DNA of 64,000 bases from contig CATQIH010000014.1 of the NCBI GenBank assembly GCA_958296015.1, positions 1 through 64,000 on the forward strand, written 5' to 3'. A program made the translations under genes and the position numbers. Every line of letters starts with the position of its first letter. Positions within the stretch are counted from its first letter, which is position 1. Under the pieces are notes generated by a model. It saw nothing but the letters and a program-made list of their open reading frames with translations. It made no database searches and was not told the origin of the DNA. This document shows, one piece after another, positions 32,990 to 43,155 of the stretch. The stretch comes from Cyclobacteriaceae bacterium. GTDB lineage: Bacteria > Bacteroidota > Bacteroidia > Cytophagales > Cyclobacteriaceae.

Positions 32990-35683
32990 ATGCCTTTTCG
33001 CTTGAAACTACTATACACAACCTTACTTTTGTTGGTGAACTTCTCTCTCTGTGCGCAGGACATCAGCAATCTGCGCTTTACAGGAAGCTACCAGAACCAA
33101 CCCCTGGCAGATTTTATACAAGACGTAGAACAACAACATCCTGTTCATTTTTTCTATCGGGAGGAATGGATACAACCTGTTAGAATAACCGAACAGTTTC
33201 AGGATGTCCCGCTTCAGCGCGCGTTGCAGCAGGTCTTTCAGGGCACCGACATTTCTTTTATTTTCTACGCTGAACACGATGTGGTGCTTGTAAAAAGCCC
33301 TGCTGCTATCCAGGTGGCGATTGATGCACAGAACAATCTGGAGAAATTTACCATCATCGGCGATTCTTTGAATATGAGCGGCCTGCCTGCCAAACTTTCC
33401 GGGTATGTGCGTGATGGCCAAACAGGTGAGAGTATGGTGGGTGCGAGCCTGTTTGTAGAAGAACTACAACAAGGCACCTCTACCAATGTCAACGGTTTCT
33501 ACACACTGCCTCTTCCTTCCGGCTCCTACCATCTCCGTATCAACTCTGTCGGGTATGAGCCGGAAGCGCGGAATATCAGGATTCTGTCTGATGGCTCTCT
33601 TTCTATCGATATGTTTGCCAGCACGGCCCGGTTAGAAGAAATCGTGATTGCCGATAAGGCAGAAGATGTCAACGTATCCGGTCCGCAGATGAGTGCTACG
33701 CGGCTGGATATGCAAAAGATCAAGAAAATGCCTGCCTTCCTGGGAGAAACAGACCTGATCAAATCCATAGAGATGCTGCCGGGCGTGAGCGTGGCGGGTG
33801 AAGGAGCCGCAGGATACAACGTAAGGGGCGGCGATGTTGGGCAAAACCTGGTGCTGCTGGATGGCATCCCTGTATTCAACCCGTCTCACCTGTTTGGGTT
33901 TTTCTCTGCCTTCAATTCAGATGCGCTACAGGATGCCACACTCTACAAAGGAGGCATACCGGCGCAGTATGGTGGCCGGATTTCCTCTGTACTGGATGTT
34001 AAGATGAAAGAGGGCAACATGCGAAAGGTGCAGGGCAGTGGTGGCCTGGGGTTGGTCTCCAGCAGGCTTACCCTGGAGGTGCCGGTTGTCAAAGACAAAA
34101 GCTCCCTGGTCATTGGTGGCAGAACCACCTATTCCGACTGGATACTGCACCGCGTTCGAGACATACAGCTGCGCAACAGCAAGGCTTCTTTTTACGATGT
34201 CAATGCGCGTTTCCATTATCGTTTTAACGAAAAACATGCGCTGGCAGTGTCTGGTTATATGAGCCACGACAACTTTGTGTATGCTGGAGAAAATGCTTAC
34301 GCATATGGCAACCAGGGCGTAGCCGCCCACTGGAACTACCTGATAACGCCCAAGCTGATGTCTTCGCTAAGCGGCACCTATTCCCGGTTCAACTACGAAG
34401 TGCGCAGCGATGAGGATAGCACCTCGGCCAGTAGGCTCAACGCAGCCTTTGCCATCTCCAAGCTAAGCTGGGGGCTTACCTGGTTCCGTTCCAACCGCCA
34501 TCAGTGGGATGCGGGGATTGATCTTAGCTATTACCAGTTTCAGCCAGGCCAGCGCGTGCCTCTGGGAGCAAATTCTCTGGTTATACCGGAAACCCTACAA
34601 CAGGAACAATCTGTAGAAACAGCGGGATATATCAACGATGCATTTACAATTAGTCCGAAACTGACTCTTACGTATGGTCTGCGGTATTCGTGGTATGCCA
34701 ACGTGGGGCCATCCGATGTCTTTTTGTACCAGGATGGTGTGCCTCAGCGCATCAGCTCGATTGTAGATACGGTGCGCTATGGCCAGGGTGAAAAAATTGC
34801 CGCCTACCACGGACCGGAACCCAGGGTTTCTGTGAAATATGGTATCAATAATTACAGCAGCGTGAAAGCTAGTTACAACCGTATGCGGCAAAACATGCAC
34901 CTGATTTCCAATACCACCGCCATCACGCCTACCGATATCTGGAAGCTGAGCGACCGCTATATCCGTCCGCAGATTGGGGACCAGGTGGCACTGGGGTATT
35001 TCAGAAACAGCTTTGGCAATGCGATAGAAAGCTCCATAGAGGTATATTACAAAGAAATTCAAAACCTGGTGGAGTATAAAAACGGTGCCAGCCTGCTGAT
35101 GAACAAAACGCTTGAAGCCGACCTGCTGAATGCCTTTGGCAGGTCATACGGTGTGGAACTGTTTGTTGCCAAGAATATAGGCCGCCTGACGGGTTGGCTG
35201 GCTTACACCTATTCCCGCTCATTACGCAGAGTCGACAGCAAATACCAGCAAGAACAGATCAACGCCGGAAAGTTTTATCCCGCCGGTTTTGACAAGCCAC
35301 ACGACCTGACGGTGGTAGGCAACTACCAGTTTACCCGCAGGGTGCGGCTGGGAGTCAATTTTACGTATAGCAGCGGACGGCCAATTACGCTGCCCATAGG
35401 AAGCTACCAGGTAGGCAACTTCACCCTTCCCAGTTTCTCCGAAAGAAACCAATACCGTATTCCTGCCTACCACCGCCTGGACCTTTCTATGTCTGTAGAT
35501 GGCAATTTGAAAAAGAAGAAAAAGTGGGACTCAAGCTGGACGTTTGCGATTTATAATTTCTATGGCAGAAACAATCCTTATTCGGTTTTCTTTGTCAATG
35601 ATAGCGGGAGGGCACTTTCTGCCTATAAGCTTTCTATCCTGGGTCGCCCTTTTCCTTCTATCACCTATAATTTTAAATTCTGA
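32990..35683 (+). CDS. TonB-dependent outer-membrane receptor with STN and carboxypeptidase-like domains
   Basis: The 897-residue protein has a signal peptide (1-22, ending SLCAQ), a secretin/TonB short N-terminal (STN) domain (about 28-105), a carboxypeptidase-D regulatory-like domain (about 128-215, GYVRDGQTGESMVGASLFVEE), a plug domain (about 235-330, AGYNVRGGDVGQNLVLLDGIPV), and a 22-strand barrel to the C-terminal aromatic residue (F897). The STN domain in FecA-type receptors passes a signal to an inner-membrane anti-sigma factor, but no such pair is adjacent. The DUF4249 gene starts 1 nt after its stop. SusD is absent, so this is not a classical polysaccharide utilisation locus. The ligand is unknown. 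Confidence 0.93.
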   Translation: MPFRLKLLYTTLLLLVNFSLCAQDISNLRFTGSYQNQPLADFIQDVEQQHPVHFFYREEWIQPVRITEQFQDVPLQRALQQVFQGTDISFIFYAEHDVVLVKSPAAIQVAIDAQNNLEKFTIIGDSLNMSGLPAKLSGYVRDGQTGESMVGASLFVEELQQGTSTNVNGFYTLPLPSGSYHLRINSVGYEPEARNIRILSDGSLSIDMFASTARLEEIVIADKAEDVNVSGPQMSATRLDMQKIKKMPAFLGETDLIKSIEMLPGVSVAGEGAAGYNVRGGDVGQNLVLLDGIPVFNPSHLFGFFSAFNSDALQDATLYKGGIPAQYGGRISSVLDVKMKEGNMRKVQGSGGLGLVSSRLTLEVPVVKDKSSLVIGGRTTYSDWILHRVRDIQLRNSKASFYDVNARFHYRFNEKHALAVSGYMSHDNFVYAGENAYAYGNQGVAAHWNYLITPKLMSSLSGTYSRFNYEVRSDEDSTSASRLNAAFAISKLSWGLTWFRSNRHQWDAGIDLSYYQFQPGQRVPLGANSLVIPETLQQEQSVETAGYINDAFTISPKLTLTYGLRYSWYANVGPSDVFLYQDGVPQRISSIVDTVRYGQGEKIAAYHGPEPRVSVKYGINNYSSVKASYNRMRQNMHLISNTTAITPTDIWKLSDRYIRPQIGDQVALGYFRNSFGNAIESSIEVYYKEIQNLVEYKNGASLLMNKTLEADLLNAFGRSYGVELFVAKNIGRLTGWLAYTYSRSLRRVDSKYQQEQINAGKFYPAGFDKPHDLTVVGNYQFTRRVRLGVNFTYSSGRPITLPIGSYQVGNFTLPSFSERNQYRIPAYHRLDLSMSVDGNLKKKKKWDSSWTFAIYNFYGRNNPYSVFFVNDSGRALSAYKLSILGRPFPSITYNFKF

Positions 35684-35684
35684 T

Positions 35685-36755
35685 ATGCCAAGAACTTACG
35701 TACGCTATCTTGCCCTGATACTACCTTTCGTACTGTTTTCCTGCATCGATCCTTACCCCCTGGGCGATATAACAGGCGACAAGCAGCTATTGGTAGTGGA
35801 TGGCATGATCACCAACCAGGGCGGGCCTTACAAAGTATCGCTACGCTATACCTCTGCCAGCCTGAAAAGCTATGAAGGTGACAAAGTCACGGAGGCAACG
35901 GTAAGCATCACCGATGATTTGGGTCATGAGGTTGCGCTATACCCGAATGAAAGCGGCGAATACGTATCTGATGCTGCTGCACCCCAAGGAGAAGCCGCCA
36001 GCACCTATCAGTTGCATATTGCCTTGCCCGATGGCAGGCGATATGTCTCTCAGCCTGAGCAGATGCCCGCTGCCGTGCCCATCGACAGTATCTATGCGCA
36101 ACTTAAACGCAGAACTTTTCTGTCCGGCTTTGATCAGTCGGAGCAGGAGGAATGGGGTATGCAGATCTACCTCAACACCGGCACACAAACCAACCGGGCG
36201 GGCTTTTACCGTTGGAATTGGGAAGATGTCTACCAGATTGCCACCCCCCTTTCTTTGCCGTTTGGTTCAGGCAATCCGGTCTGCTGGATCACCAGTCGGC
36301 AGTTGCATTATCTCAATATTGCCTCCACCCTGGGCTTTTCGGGTGATGTGGTCAATCGCCGACCCATCCTCTTTGTCTCTAAAAAAACCAAAAAGCTGGT
36401 ACTAAAATATGCTGTCCTGGTTAAACAATATAGCCTCACACGGAGTGCCTACGACTACTGGGAGAAGGTGGAAGCGCAACAGGAAAACACGGGGTCTGTC
36501 TTTGCTCCTCAGCCTGCCCAACTTCTGGGCAACCTGTATAGCGAAACGGATAGCGAGGAGGTGGTGCTGGGGTACTTCCAGGTATGTTCTGTCACAGAAA
36601 AAGTATTTTTTATTGAGAGAAAGGATGTACCGAGCGAGGGCGGGCCGATCGGTGATGGTGATGCTGAATGTAATAGTGATGATCCGCCGGTCTACTGCTA
36701 TGACTGCGCTTTGTGGCCTGGTGCTAAAACCGTTCCTCCCATCTACTGGAAATGA
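35685..36755 (+). CDS. DUF4249 lipoprotein
   Basis: The ATG at 35685 gives 356 residues with lipobox LFSC (acylated at C20); the longer open frame begins inside the receptor gene. The sequence is typical of DUF4249: DKQLLVVDGMITNQGGPYKVSL, then VSITDDLGHEVALYPNESGEY, and a cysteine-containing end (CNSDDPPVYCYDC). In Bacteroidota, DUF4249 lipoproteins are regularly encoded right after a TonB receptor and are thought to be its surface-exposed partner. The 1-nt gap before it and the 4-nt gap to the next gene show an operon of three. The transported compound is unknown. Confidence 0.88.
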   Translation: MPRTYVRYLALILPFVLFSCIDPYPLGDITGDKQLLVVDGMITNQGGPYKVSLRYTSASLKSYEGDKVTEATVSITDDLGHEVALYPNESGEYVSDAAAPQGEAASTYQLHIALPDGRRYVSQPEQMPAAVPIDSIYAQLKRRTFLSGFDQSEQEEWGMQIYLNTGTQTNRAGFYRWNWEDVYQIATPLSLPFGSGNPVCWITSRQLHYLNIASTLGFSGDVVNRRPILFVSKKTKKLVLKYAVLVKQYSLTRSAYDYWEKVEAQQENTGSVFAPQPAQLLGNLYSETDSEEVVLGYFQVCSVTEKVFFIERKDVPSEGGPIGDGDAECNSDDPPVYCYDCALWPGAKTVPPIYWK

Positions 36756-36759
36756 TATT

Positions 36760-38484
36760 ATGAAAACATTAACACTGGCATGGCTGATGTCCCTGCTATT
36801 CCCTTCACCGCTGAAGGCATGGCAGGAGCCACAGGAAAAGATATACCTCCAACTGGCAGAAGACGTGCTGCTGGCAGGCGAACAGGTGTGGTTCAGTGCC
36901 TGGCTGGCAGAAGACGGTACATTTCCCCCCACCGCAGGCAGCCAGGTGATCTACGTGGAACTGCTGAACCCGGAAGGCCAACAGGTTATGAGCAGCAAAT
37001 TGAAAGTAACGGATGGTGCTGCACATGGAGACTGGCTGCTACCGGATGATGTGCCCGGTGGATGGTATCAGCTCAGAGCTTATACGCAGTGGATGCGCAA
37101 TTTCTCATCCGATCGTTTCTTCCATCAACAGGTGTTGGTGATAAATCCGTTGCAGAAAGCGCAGGATAGCGTAGTATTACGGAAAATACCTCAGCCATTA
37201 ACTGAAACGGTACTTGTCGGCAAAACCTCAAAAACCAACCTCAGCTTATATACTGACAAAGCCAGTTATACGCCACGCGAGAAGGTAAACTTAAAGATTA
37301 CCTTCCCAGATACCGATGGACATCCAAAAGTGGCTACGGCTACCGTATCTGTGCATCAAGTCAACAACTTTGTATCTTCCCAACCGGAACATGCCAGCCC
37401 AGGCCCACAGGCACAAATTGCTTCCGAAGGGCAGGCCGAATACCAGAAAGAGGAGGAGGAACTAACCCTCAGAGGTACGCTTACAGATGCAAAGGGTACG
37501 CCGCTGCAAGACAGGATGTTACTCTTCTCTATCCCTGGCAGCAACCCCAGGTTTGACTATGCCACGACCGATACACAGGGCCGGTTTGCTTTTCCTCTGG
37601 TCAAAGTGTATGGCAAGCAGGAAATTGTTCTGCAACTTTATGACGCTACCGAACCTTACCGCATCGTGCTGGATAAGAAATTTGTTTCTGGAACTGATAT
37701 TTCTACCACCGATGCTGCACCAGAAACCATATCGCGGCGCGCATGGCAGGCATTTGTGGAGGCCCAAAAGAAAAGAGTAAAAATTAACCGAATCTATGGG
37801 CTTTATAAAGAAGATACCAGCCAGGTAGTAGAGGTGCCAGAAAATCCTTACCGGTTTTACGGCTCTCCCAACTTCATAAGAAACCTGGAGGACTACATCA
37901 GTCTGCCTACCTTGGAGGAAGTCTGCAGGGAAATTCTTCCAGGGGTTATTCTGAAAGACAAAAAAGGGAATCCCGATCTGAATATCTTTGATATAAACCG
38001 GCGTAAGATGCTTGGCAAACAGCCTATGGTGTTGGTGGACGGTGTGCCTGTCTACAATATGGAACTGCTGCTTGCCTTATCGCCCGACACCATTCAGCGG
38101 ATCGAAACGGTCAACAGAAAAACCTACTACGGAGAATTTCCTATGGAAGGCACCCTGGCCATCTATACCAAAAGCGGTCAGGAATACCTCCGGTTTTTAC
38201 CAGCCAGTGCATTGCACCAGCAGTATACTTTCTATGCCCAGCCTTCTACATTTACAGATGTATCTCCGGAAGCCAGAACCCCGGAGAAAGGACGTACTCC
38301 CGATTTCAGGAGACTGTTATACTGGAACCCTGTACTGCAACCCGATCCGCAAAGCAATGCAACGCTTGAGTTTTTCACCTCGGACGAAACCGGCACTTTC
38401 GAGATAGTGGTAGCAGGCATGACAACAGCAGGTACCCATTTTGCTAAAACCATCCGCTTTCAGGTGGTATCAGTATTCAACTGA
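36760..38484 (+). CDS. Exported MG2-like/plug-domain protein of the TonB-DUF4249 operon
   Basis: The ATG at 36760, 4 nt after the previous stop, gives 574 residues with a signal peptide (MKTLTLAWLMSLLFPSPLKAW). Residues about 25-130 resemble a macroglobulin MG2 domain (KIYLQLAEDVLLAGEQVWFSAWL, VPGGWYQLRAYTQWMRNF). A carboxypeptidase-regulatory-like repeat follows (LRGTLTDAKGTPLQDRMLLF). The C-terminal part (about 365-480) has features of a TonB plug-like domain (MVLVDGVPVYNMELLLALSPDTIQRIETV) but no barrel. This layout is common in Bacteroidota proteins next to TonB/DUF4249 genes. It is probably periplasmic or outer-membrane associated and helps the receptor. Confidence 0.82.
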   Translation: MKTLTLAWLMSLLFPSPLKAWQEPQEKIYLQLAEDVLLAGEQVWFSAWLAEDGTFPPTAGSQVIYVELLNPEGQQVMSSKLKVTDGAAHGDWLLPDDVPGGWYQLRAYTQWMRNFSSDRFFHQQVLVINPLQKAQDSVVLRKIPQPLTETVLVGKTSKTNLSLYTDKASYTPREKVNLKITFPDTDGHPKVATATVSVHQVNNFVSSQPEHASPGPQAQIASEGQAEYQKEEEELTLRGTLTDAKGTPLQDRMLLFSIPGSNPRFDYATTDTQGRFAFPLVKVYGKQEIVLQLYDATEPYRIVLDKKFVSGTDISTTDAAPETISRRAWQAFVEAQKKRVKINRIYGLYKEDTSQVVEVPENPYRFYGSPNFIRNLEDYISLPTLEEVCREILPGVILKDKKGNPDLNIFDINRRKMLGKQPMVLVDGVPVYNMELLLALSPDTIQRIETVNRKTYYGEFPMEGTLAIYTKSGQEYLRFLPASALHQQYTFYAQPSTFTDVSPEARTPEKGRTPDFRRLLYWNPVLQPDPQSNATLEFFTSDETGTFEIVVAGMTTAGTHFAKTIRFQVVSVFN

Positions 38485-38582
38485 CATATCAAAAGCTGCT
38501 TCAAGGTATAAGGAAACCTGCCCTCTCTATGCTGTATATGGTATTGACAATGATGCAAGGATGGCTAATTTCTTACCTTGAG

Positions 38583-38623
38583 GTGTACGGAATCCATACA
38601 ATACATTGTATCAAAACCGAACA
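38583..38623 (+). promoter_or_regulatory. Candidate enhancer (UAS) for permease 5
   Basis: The element GTGTACGG with GTGTA-N9-TACAA, continuing TTGTATCAAAACCGAAC, matches 30197-30237 at nearly all positions and the 20510 element at about two thirds. It starts 115 bp upstream of the TGG at 38698. Confidence 0.6.
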
Positions 38624-38697
38624 GTGCAAAGTGTTATATGCCCATTTTTATGAATTAAAGCGTTAATAATCAGTAAGTTAGCATATCACCTTGATTT

Positions 38698-38713
38698 TGG
38701 TGTAAGGATTGCG
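38698..38713 (+). promoter_or_regulatory. Sigma-54-type promoter of permease 5
   Basis: TGG (38698-38700), 8 nt (TGTAAGGA) and TTGC (38709-38712) match the core with exact spacing. The rest of 38485-38816 is the duplicated control region and a ~95-nt leader. No small gene was seen in it. Confidence 0.7.
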
Positions 38714-38816
38714 CTGCTATCATTGCAGGCTTGACTATGCTACAGCGACTATGATTGGGTTGATTTAATAATGGGCTATGCATAGCCTCATGTACTCCGC
38801 TAAAAAATAAGAAATT

Positions 38817-41282
38817 ATGCTAAAGAACTACTTCACCACCACCTTCCGAAACATGCGCAAGCATACATTCTACACCACCCTCAACATCGTGGGATTGGCT
38901 ATAGGGATGGCGGGCTTCCTGTTCATTGCACTCTATGTGCTGGATGAGTTGAGCTACGACCGTTTCCTGCCTGATGCCGAACGGGTGTACCGGGTTACTA
39001 CTTTTTCCAGGGGCGATCAGGAGGCGACGCACTTTGCACCGGCGCCGTTTCCGCTGGCCCCTGCCATGGCAGCTGAAATTCCGGAGATAGAAGCTACTAC
39101 GCGGGTGCTGAAATGGAACGACTTTACCGTGCGGCTGGAAGGACATGAAGACAAGAAATTCAAAGAAGACCACGTTTACTACGTGGAGCAGAGCTTTTTT
39201 GAGGTGCTAGGCTATACGCTGCTGGCGGGCAACCCGGAAACTGCACTGGCTTCTGATGCGCTGGTACTGACGCAGCAGACGGCCTACCGCTATTTTGGCA
39301 AGGAGGCTGCGCAGCCAGAAAAGTTGATCGGCAGAACACTACTGGTAGGCGGCAACCAGGCTTCTCCGGTGACGATTACCGGCATTGTGACAGATCCTCC
39401 GGTCAACACCCATTTCCACTTCGATATGCTGATCGCTTTGCCCGGTCAGGAGTTCTTTAACTTTCAGATGAAAGACTGGACTTTTGCTGCCGTGCATACC
39501 TATGTGCTGGTTGACAAAACGGCTGCGCAAGCTGCCAATATTCAGCAGAAGATAGAAAGCAAGCTGGATACCTTTTTGCCCAAATATGTGCTGCCTTTTG
39601 CCAAGCTCACCGAAGCAGACTACCAGCATTTGGGCTATGCCTTCGACTTTCAGTTACAACCGCTACAGGATATTCACCTATATTCTCACCTGGAGAAAGA
39701 GTTTGAACCCAACGGCAATATCCAATATGTGTATATCTTTTCGGCAGTAGCCCTGTTCATCCTGTTGCTGGCCTGTATCAATTTTATGAATCTTTCTACC
39801 GCACGCGGTACGCAACGGGCCAAAGAGGTAGGCGTAAGGAAAGTATTGGGTGCTCCTCAACAGTCATTGGTGATACAATTTTTACTGGAATCTGTAGCCT
39901 ATAGCCTGGTCGCGTTACTGATTGCCCTGGGACTGGTAGAGCTAATGAGAATTCCTTTCCAACATTTTACCGGAAAAACGCTGACCATAGGCTTACTGGA
40001 TACACCCTGGCTGCCTATAGGTATTTTGCTGGTGATGTTGGTAGCAGGGCTGCTGGCCGGTAGCTATCCGGCATTCTACCTTTCTTCTTTTCAACCGGAT
40101 TATATCCTGAAAAAGCAACGACTCAGCACAGCAAGAAAAGGGCTGCACCAATACCTGCGCAGCGGCCTGGTCATCTTCCAGTTCACCGTGTCTATTGCGT
40201 TGATCATCTGTACGCTTCTGATTTATCAACAGTTGCAGTACATGCAAAACAAAAACCTGGGCTTTAACCAAGAAAACGTGGTAGTCATTCACAACGACAG
40301 GGACATGACCGACCAGATGGGAAGTTTTACGGATGCTCTGAAAAACTACGCTTCCATCCTGGATGTGAGCTATACCACCCTGCTGCCTGCTTACGGAGAA
40401 TCCCAGATGCGCAACCTGCAACGGGAATCGGACTTTCAGTATGGTATCAAATGGTTTCAGGCCGACGAAAACTATGCAAATACACTTGCCCTCGATATGG
40501 CAGCAGGCCGCTGGTTTTCCAAAGATTTTGCTTCCGATACCGCAGGTATCATTTTGAATGAAGCGGCAGCCCATATGATGGGGCTGGAAGATCCCGTAGG
40601 CCAATTAATCTGGCTCAACAAGAGCACTGAAAACGAACAACAGCTTAAAGTGCTGGGTGTGGTCAAAGATTATCATTACGATTCTTTCTACGAAAACATC
40701 AAACCACTGGCGATAGAACTGCTCCGGCCCGCTACCAGCTTCCAACGCGATTATATTGCCGTGCGGATTGCACCGGGCAACGTCAGACAAAGCATTGCCA
40801 CGATAGAAACCCAATGGAAAGCCTTCAAGCCTAATATCCCTATGATTTACTCCTTTCTGGATCAGGACTTTGATGCCATGTTCAGAGCAGAGCAACAGAT
40901 GGGCGTTATCTTAGGGAGTTTTGCAGCCCTGGCCATCTTCATTGCCTGTCTGGGTTTGTTCGGGCTGGCTGCTTTCACTGCCGAGCGGCGTACCAAAGAA
41001 ATCGGTATCCGTAAAGTGCTTGGTGCCTCGATCCAAAGCGTCGTCAGCCTGCTTTCCAAAGACTTCATCAAGCTCATGCTGGTGGCGCTGGTCATTGCCA
41101 CGCCCATTGCTTACGTTGCGATGAAGCAGTGGTTGCAGCATTTTGCTTATAAGGCTGATATCACTTATTGGATTTTTGTTGCTGCCGGTGGCATGAGCTT
41201 ATTACTAACCTTGCTGACGGTGGGCTATCAATCGGTGAAGGCAGCTTTGGCTAATCCGGTTGATAGTTTGAGGAACGAGTGA
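38817..41282 (+). CDS. MacB/FtsX-like ABC transporter permease 5
   Basis: The 821-residue protein has the same plan as the other four and is closest to permease 3 by FEPNGNIQYVYIFSAVALFIL and FMNLSTARGTQRAKEVGVRKVLG (about 300-330). The first periplasmic domain is longer than in the others. The C-terminal block has GLFGLAAFTAERRTKEIGIRKVLGAS and ANPVDSLRNE. It starts behind its own sigma-54-type promoter. It is a single-gene unit, followed by a convergent SDR gene. Its leader and control region are a duplicate of those of permease 4, but the coding regions belong to different subfamilies, so the control region was copied or recombined separately. Confidence 0.92.
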   Translation: MLKNYFTTTFRNMRKHTFYTTLNIVGLAIGMAGFLFIALYVLDELSYDRFLPDAERVYRVTTFSRGDQEATHFAPAPFPLAPAMAAEIPEIEATTRVLKWNDFTVRLEGHEDKKFKEDHVYYVEQSFFEVLGYTLLAGNPETALASDALVLTQQTAYRYFGKEAAQPEKLIGRTLLVGGNQASPVTITGIVTDPPVNTHFHFDMLIALPGQEFFNFQMKDWTFAAVHTYVLVDKTAAQAANIQQKIESKLDTFLPKYVLPFAKLTEADYQHLGYAFDFQLQPLQDIHLYSHLEKEFEPNGNIQYVYIFSAVALFILLLACINFMNLSTARGTQRAKEVGVRKVLGAPQQSLVIQFLLESVAYSLVALLIALGLVELMRIPFQHFTGKTLTIGLLDTPWLPIGILLVMLVAGLLAGSYPAFYLSSFQPDYILKKQRLSTARKGLHQYLRSGLVIFQFTVSIALIICTLLIYQQLQYMQNKNLGFNQENVVVIHNDRDMTDQMGSFTDALKNYASILDVSYTTLLPAYGESQMRNLQRESDFQYGIKWFQADENYANTLALDMAAGRWFSKDFASDTAGIILNEAAAHMMGLEDPVGQLIWLNKSTENEQQLKVLGVVKDYHYDSFYENIKPLAIELLRPATSFQRDYIAVRIAPGNVRQSIATIETQWKAFKPNIPMIYSFLDQDFDAMFRAEQQMGVILGSFAALAIFIACLGLFGLAAFTAERRTKEIGIRKVLGASIQSVVSLLSKDFIKLMLVALVIATPIAYVAMKQWLQHFAYKADITYWIFVAAGGMSLLLTLLTVGYQSVKAALANPVDSLRNE

Positions 41283-41364
41283 TATGCCTGTTATGGAAAC
41301 GCTTGTCTGATGGCTGGAGAAATAGTAGCTACTATAGCGGCATAGAAGCTTCTTATGCTGTTGG

Positions 41365-42132
41365 CTATATGGTAAATCCGCCGTCGGCCATGTACACGCC
41401 GCCGGTGCAGTAGGAAGCGGCTTCCGAGGCCAGAAACAAGGCCAGCGTTGCCATTTCTTCGCTTTTACCCATGCGAGACAAGGGCAAGTCTTTCTTAAAA
41501 CGATTGAGCATCTCTTCATTTTTCCACAAAGGAGCACTGAACTTGGTCTTGATCAGTCCGGGACAGATCACATTGGCACGGATGCCATCTTTGCCCCATT
41601 CTTTGGCCATTACTTTGGTGAGTGAGATCAGGGCCGCTTTGCTCACACTGTAGATGCCCAGACCTTCTTCGGGCGTTACGCCGCCTACGCTGCTGATGTT
41701 GATGATAGAACCGCCACCCTGCTCTTTCATCACCGGATAAGCGCGTTTGCATAACTCAAACACCGCCTTCACATTCACCTGCATGATCTTGTCAAATACT
41801 TGATTGTCGGTGTCTATAACCGGGCCATACACCGGATTTACCGCAGCATTGTTGACAACAATATCAATGCGCTCGTATTGCACCATTGTTTTGGCTACCA
41901 GTGCCTCAATGTCTTCCAGCTTTCCGGCATGGGCAACGGTAGGCGTTGCTTCTATACCCTCCTGCCTGAATTCTTCGGCTACTGCCTCCACAGCTTCCTG
42001 GTGGCGGCTGGATACCACCACCTTAGCCCCGGCTGCCCCCAGCAGATGGGCAATGCTTTTACCAATGCCCTTGCTGGCTCCGGTAATCACGGCTACCTTA
42101 CCTTGTAAATCAAATTTCTCGTAAGGATTCAT
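41365..42132 (-). CDS. SDR family oxidoreductase
   Basis: The 255-residue protein is a classical short-chain dehydrogenase. The NAD(P)-binding motif TGASKGIG is at 18-25, NNAA at 94-97, the catalytic serine in NISSVGG near 147, and Y161/K165 in YSVSK. The C-terminus has the tetramer motif (SYCTGGVYMADGGF). Length and motifs fit FabG-like or glucose-dehydrogenase-like enzymes; the R43 after the second strand suggests NADPH. The substrate cannot be read. It converges on permease 5 and is divergent from the broken Rpn gene, with which it shares a 117-bp intergenic region. Confidence 0.92.
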   Translation of the reverse strand: MNPYEKFDLQGKVAVITGASKGIGKSIAHLLGAAGAKVVVSSRHQEAVEAVAEEFRQEGIEATPTVAHAGKLEDIEALVAKTMVQYERIDIVVNNAAVNPVYGPVIDTDNQVFDKIMQVNVKAVFELCKRAYPVMKEQGGGSIINISSVGGVTPEEGLGIYSVSKAALISLTKVMAKEWGKDGIRANVICPGLIKTKFSAPLWKNEEMLNRFKKDLPLSRMGKSEEMATLALFLASEAASYCTGGVYMADGGFTI

Positions 42133-42249
42133 GGTGTTTGAGGGTTGTCGGGTGTCATGTAGTTTAAAAACTACGATGAATGTAGAAAAATTATCGCATA
42201 CTAAGAAAAATCTTTTTATACTGCATTTGCCAATAAAACGTACTGATCA

Positions 42250-43123
42250 ATGCCCCGAAAAAACCCACCCAGCCAGGAAGGAAGAATATACGATCGCCTA
42301 ATGCGCGAGACGTTTAGCGAGTATGGTATTAGCATGATCAATCGGCTATTAGGCAAGCATTTTGTGCTGGAGAAAGAACTTAAAGACCGTCTGGTTGCTA
42401 CCCTGGAAAGGGAAACCGACTATGTTGCTTTCGTGCGGGATGCTGATAGCAATCGCCTTATCCTGCATGTAGAATTTCAGACATCAGATGAAGCCATGCT
42501 AGGCCGTATGGGGGAATACCATGCATTGCTTTTTCTAAAAGTATCATTTGCCCATAGAACATGTAGTGCTTTATATGGGACAGGATGAAGCCAAAAAAGT
42601 GAAGCAAACCCAGTTGCCGGAAGAACTTGTTTTCAAAGGCTATTCCTTAGTGAACTTACAGGACTTTACCTACCGAGAGTTTCTGGCTTCTTCGGTTTCC
42701 GAAGAAAAGTTGTTGGCTATTTTAGGAAATTACGAAGATAAAACTGCCGAAGAAGTTATCAGGGAAACCCTAGAAACGATTATGCAAACTACGAAGGGAG
42801 AAAAAGCGTTATCAAAGAAGGTGATACAGTTGCTAAAGCTCAGCCGCTTGCGTAATTTGCTAGAAGAAACACAAAAACAAATAGAAGTTATGCCTATCGT
42901 ATTTGATATTAAAAAAGATAAACTATACCAACAGGGAGTTGCTGAAGGAGAAAAGAAGGGGGAGAAAAGAGGAGTTGCTGAAGGAGAAAAAAGAGGAGAA
43001 CAAAAAAAAGAACGTGAGTTTATTGTGCAGATGCTGCTTAATGGCATTGCTGTTGAGAAGATCGCGCAAATTGCACGGGTTTCTAAAGAGTATGTAGCAC
43101 AGATACAGCAAGAGATAACATAG
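42250..43123 (+). pseudogene. Rpn family nuclease, single-base frameshift
   Basis: Two overlapping frames give one Rpn protein of 290 residues if one A is removed from the AAAA run at 42537-42540: the first frame then reads LLFLK-YHLPIEHVVLYMG without interruption. The nuclease core is in the first part (D57 in RETDYVAF, E75-x-Q77 in LHVEFQT). The C-terminal part has the family tail of GVAEGEKKGEKRGVAEGEKRGE followed by a helical end. As written, the protein stops after 112 residues. It is either a true recent mutation, a sequencing error in a homopolymer, or frameshift regulation. The intact relative is at 28114. Confidence 0.82.
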
Positions 43124-43155
43124 CCATCTTTAGCCACCAGGCTCCGTGGTACGTA

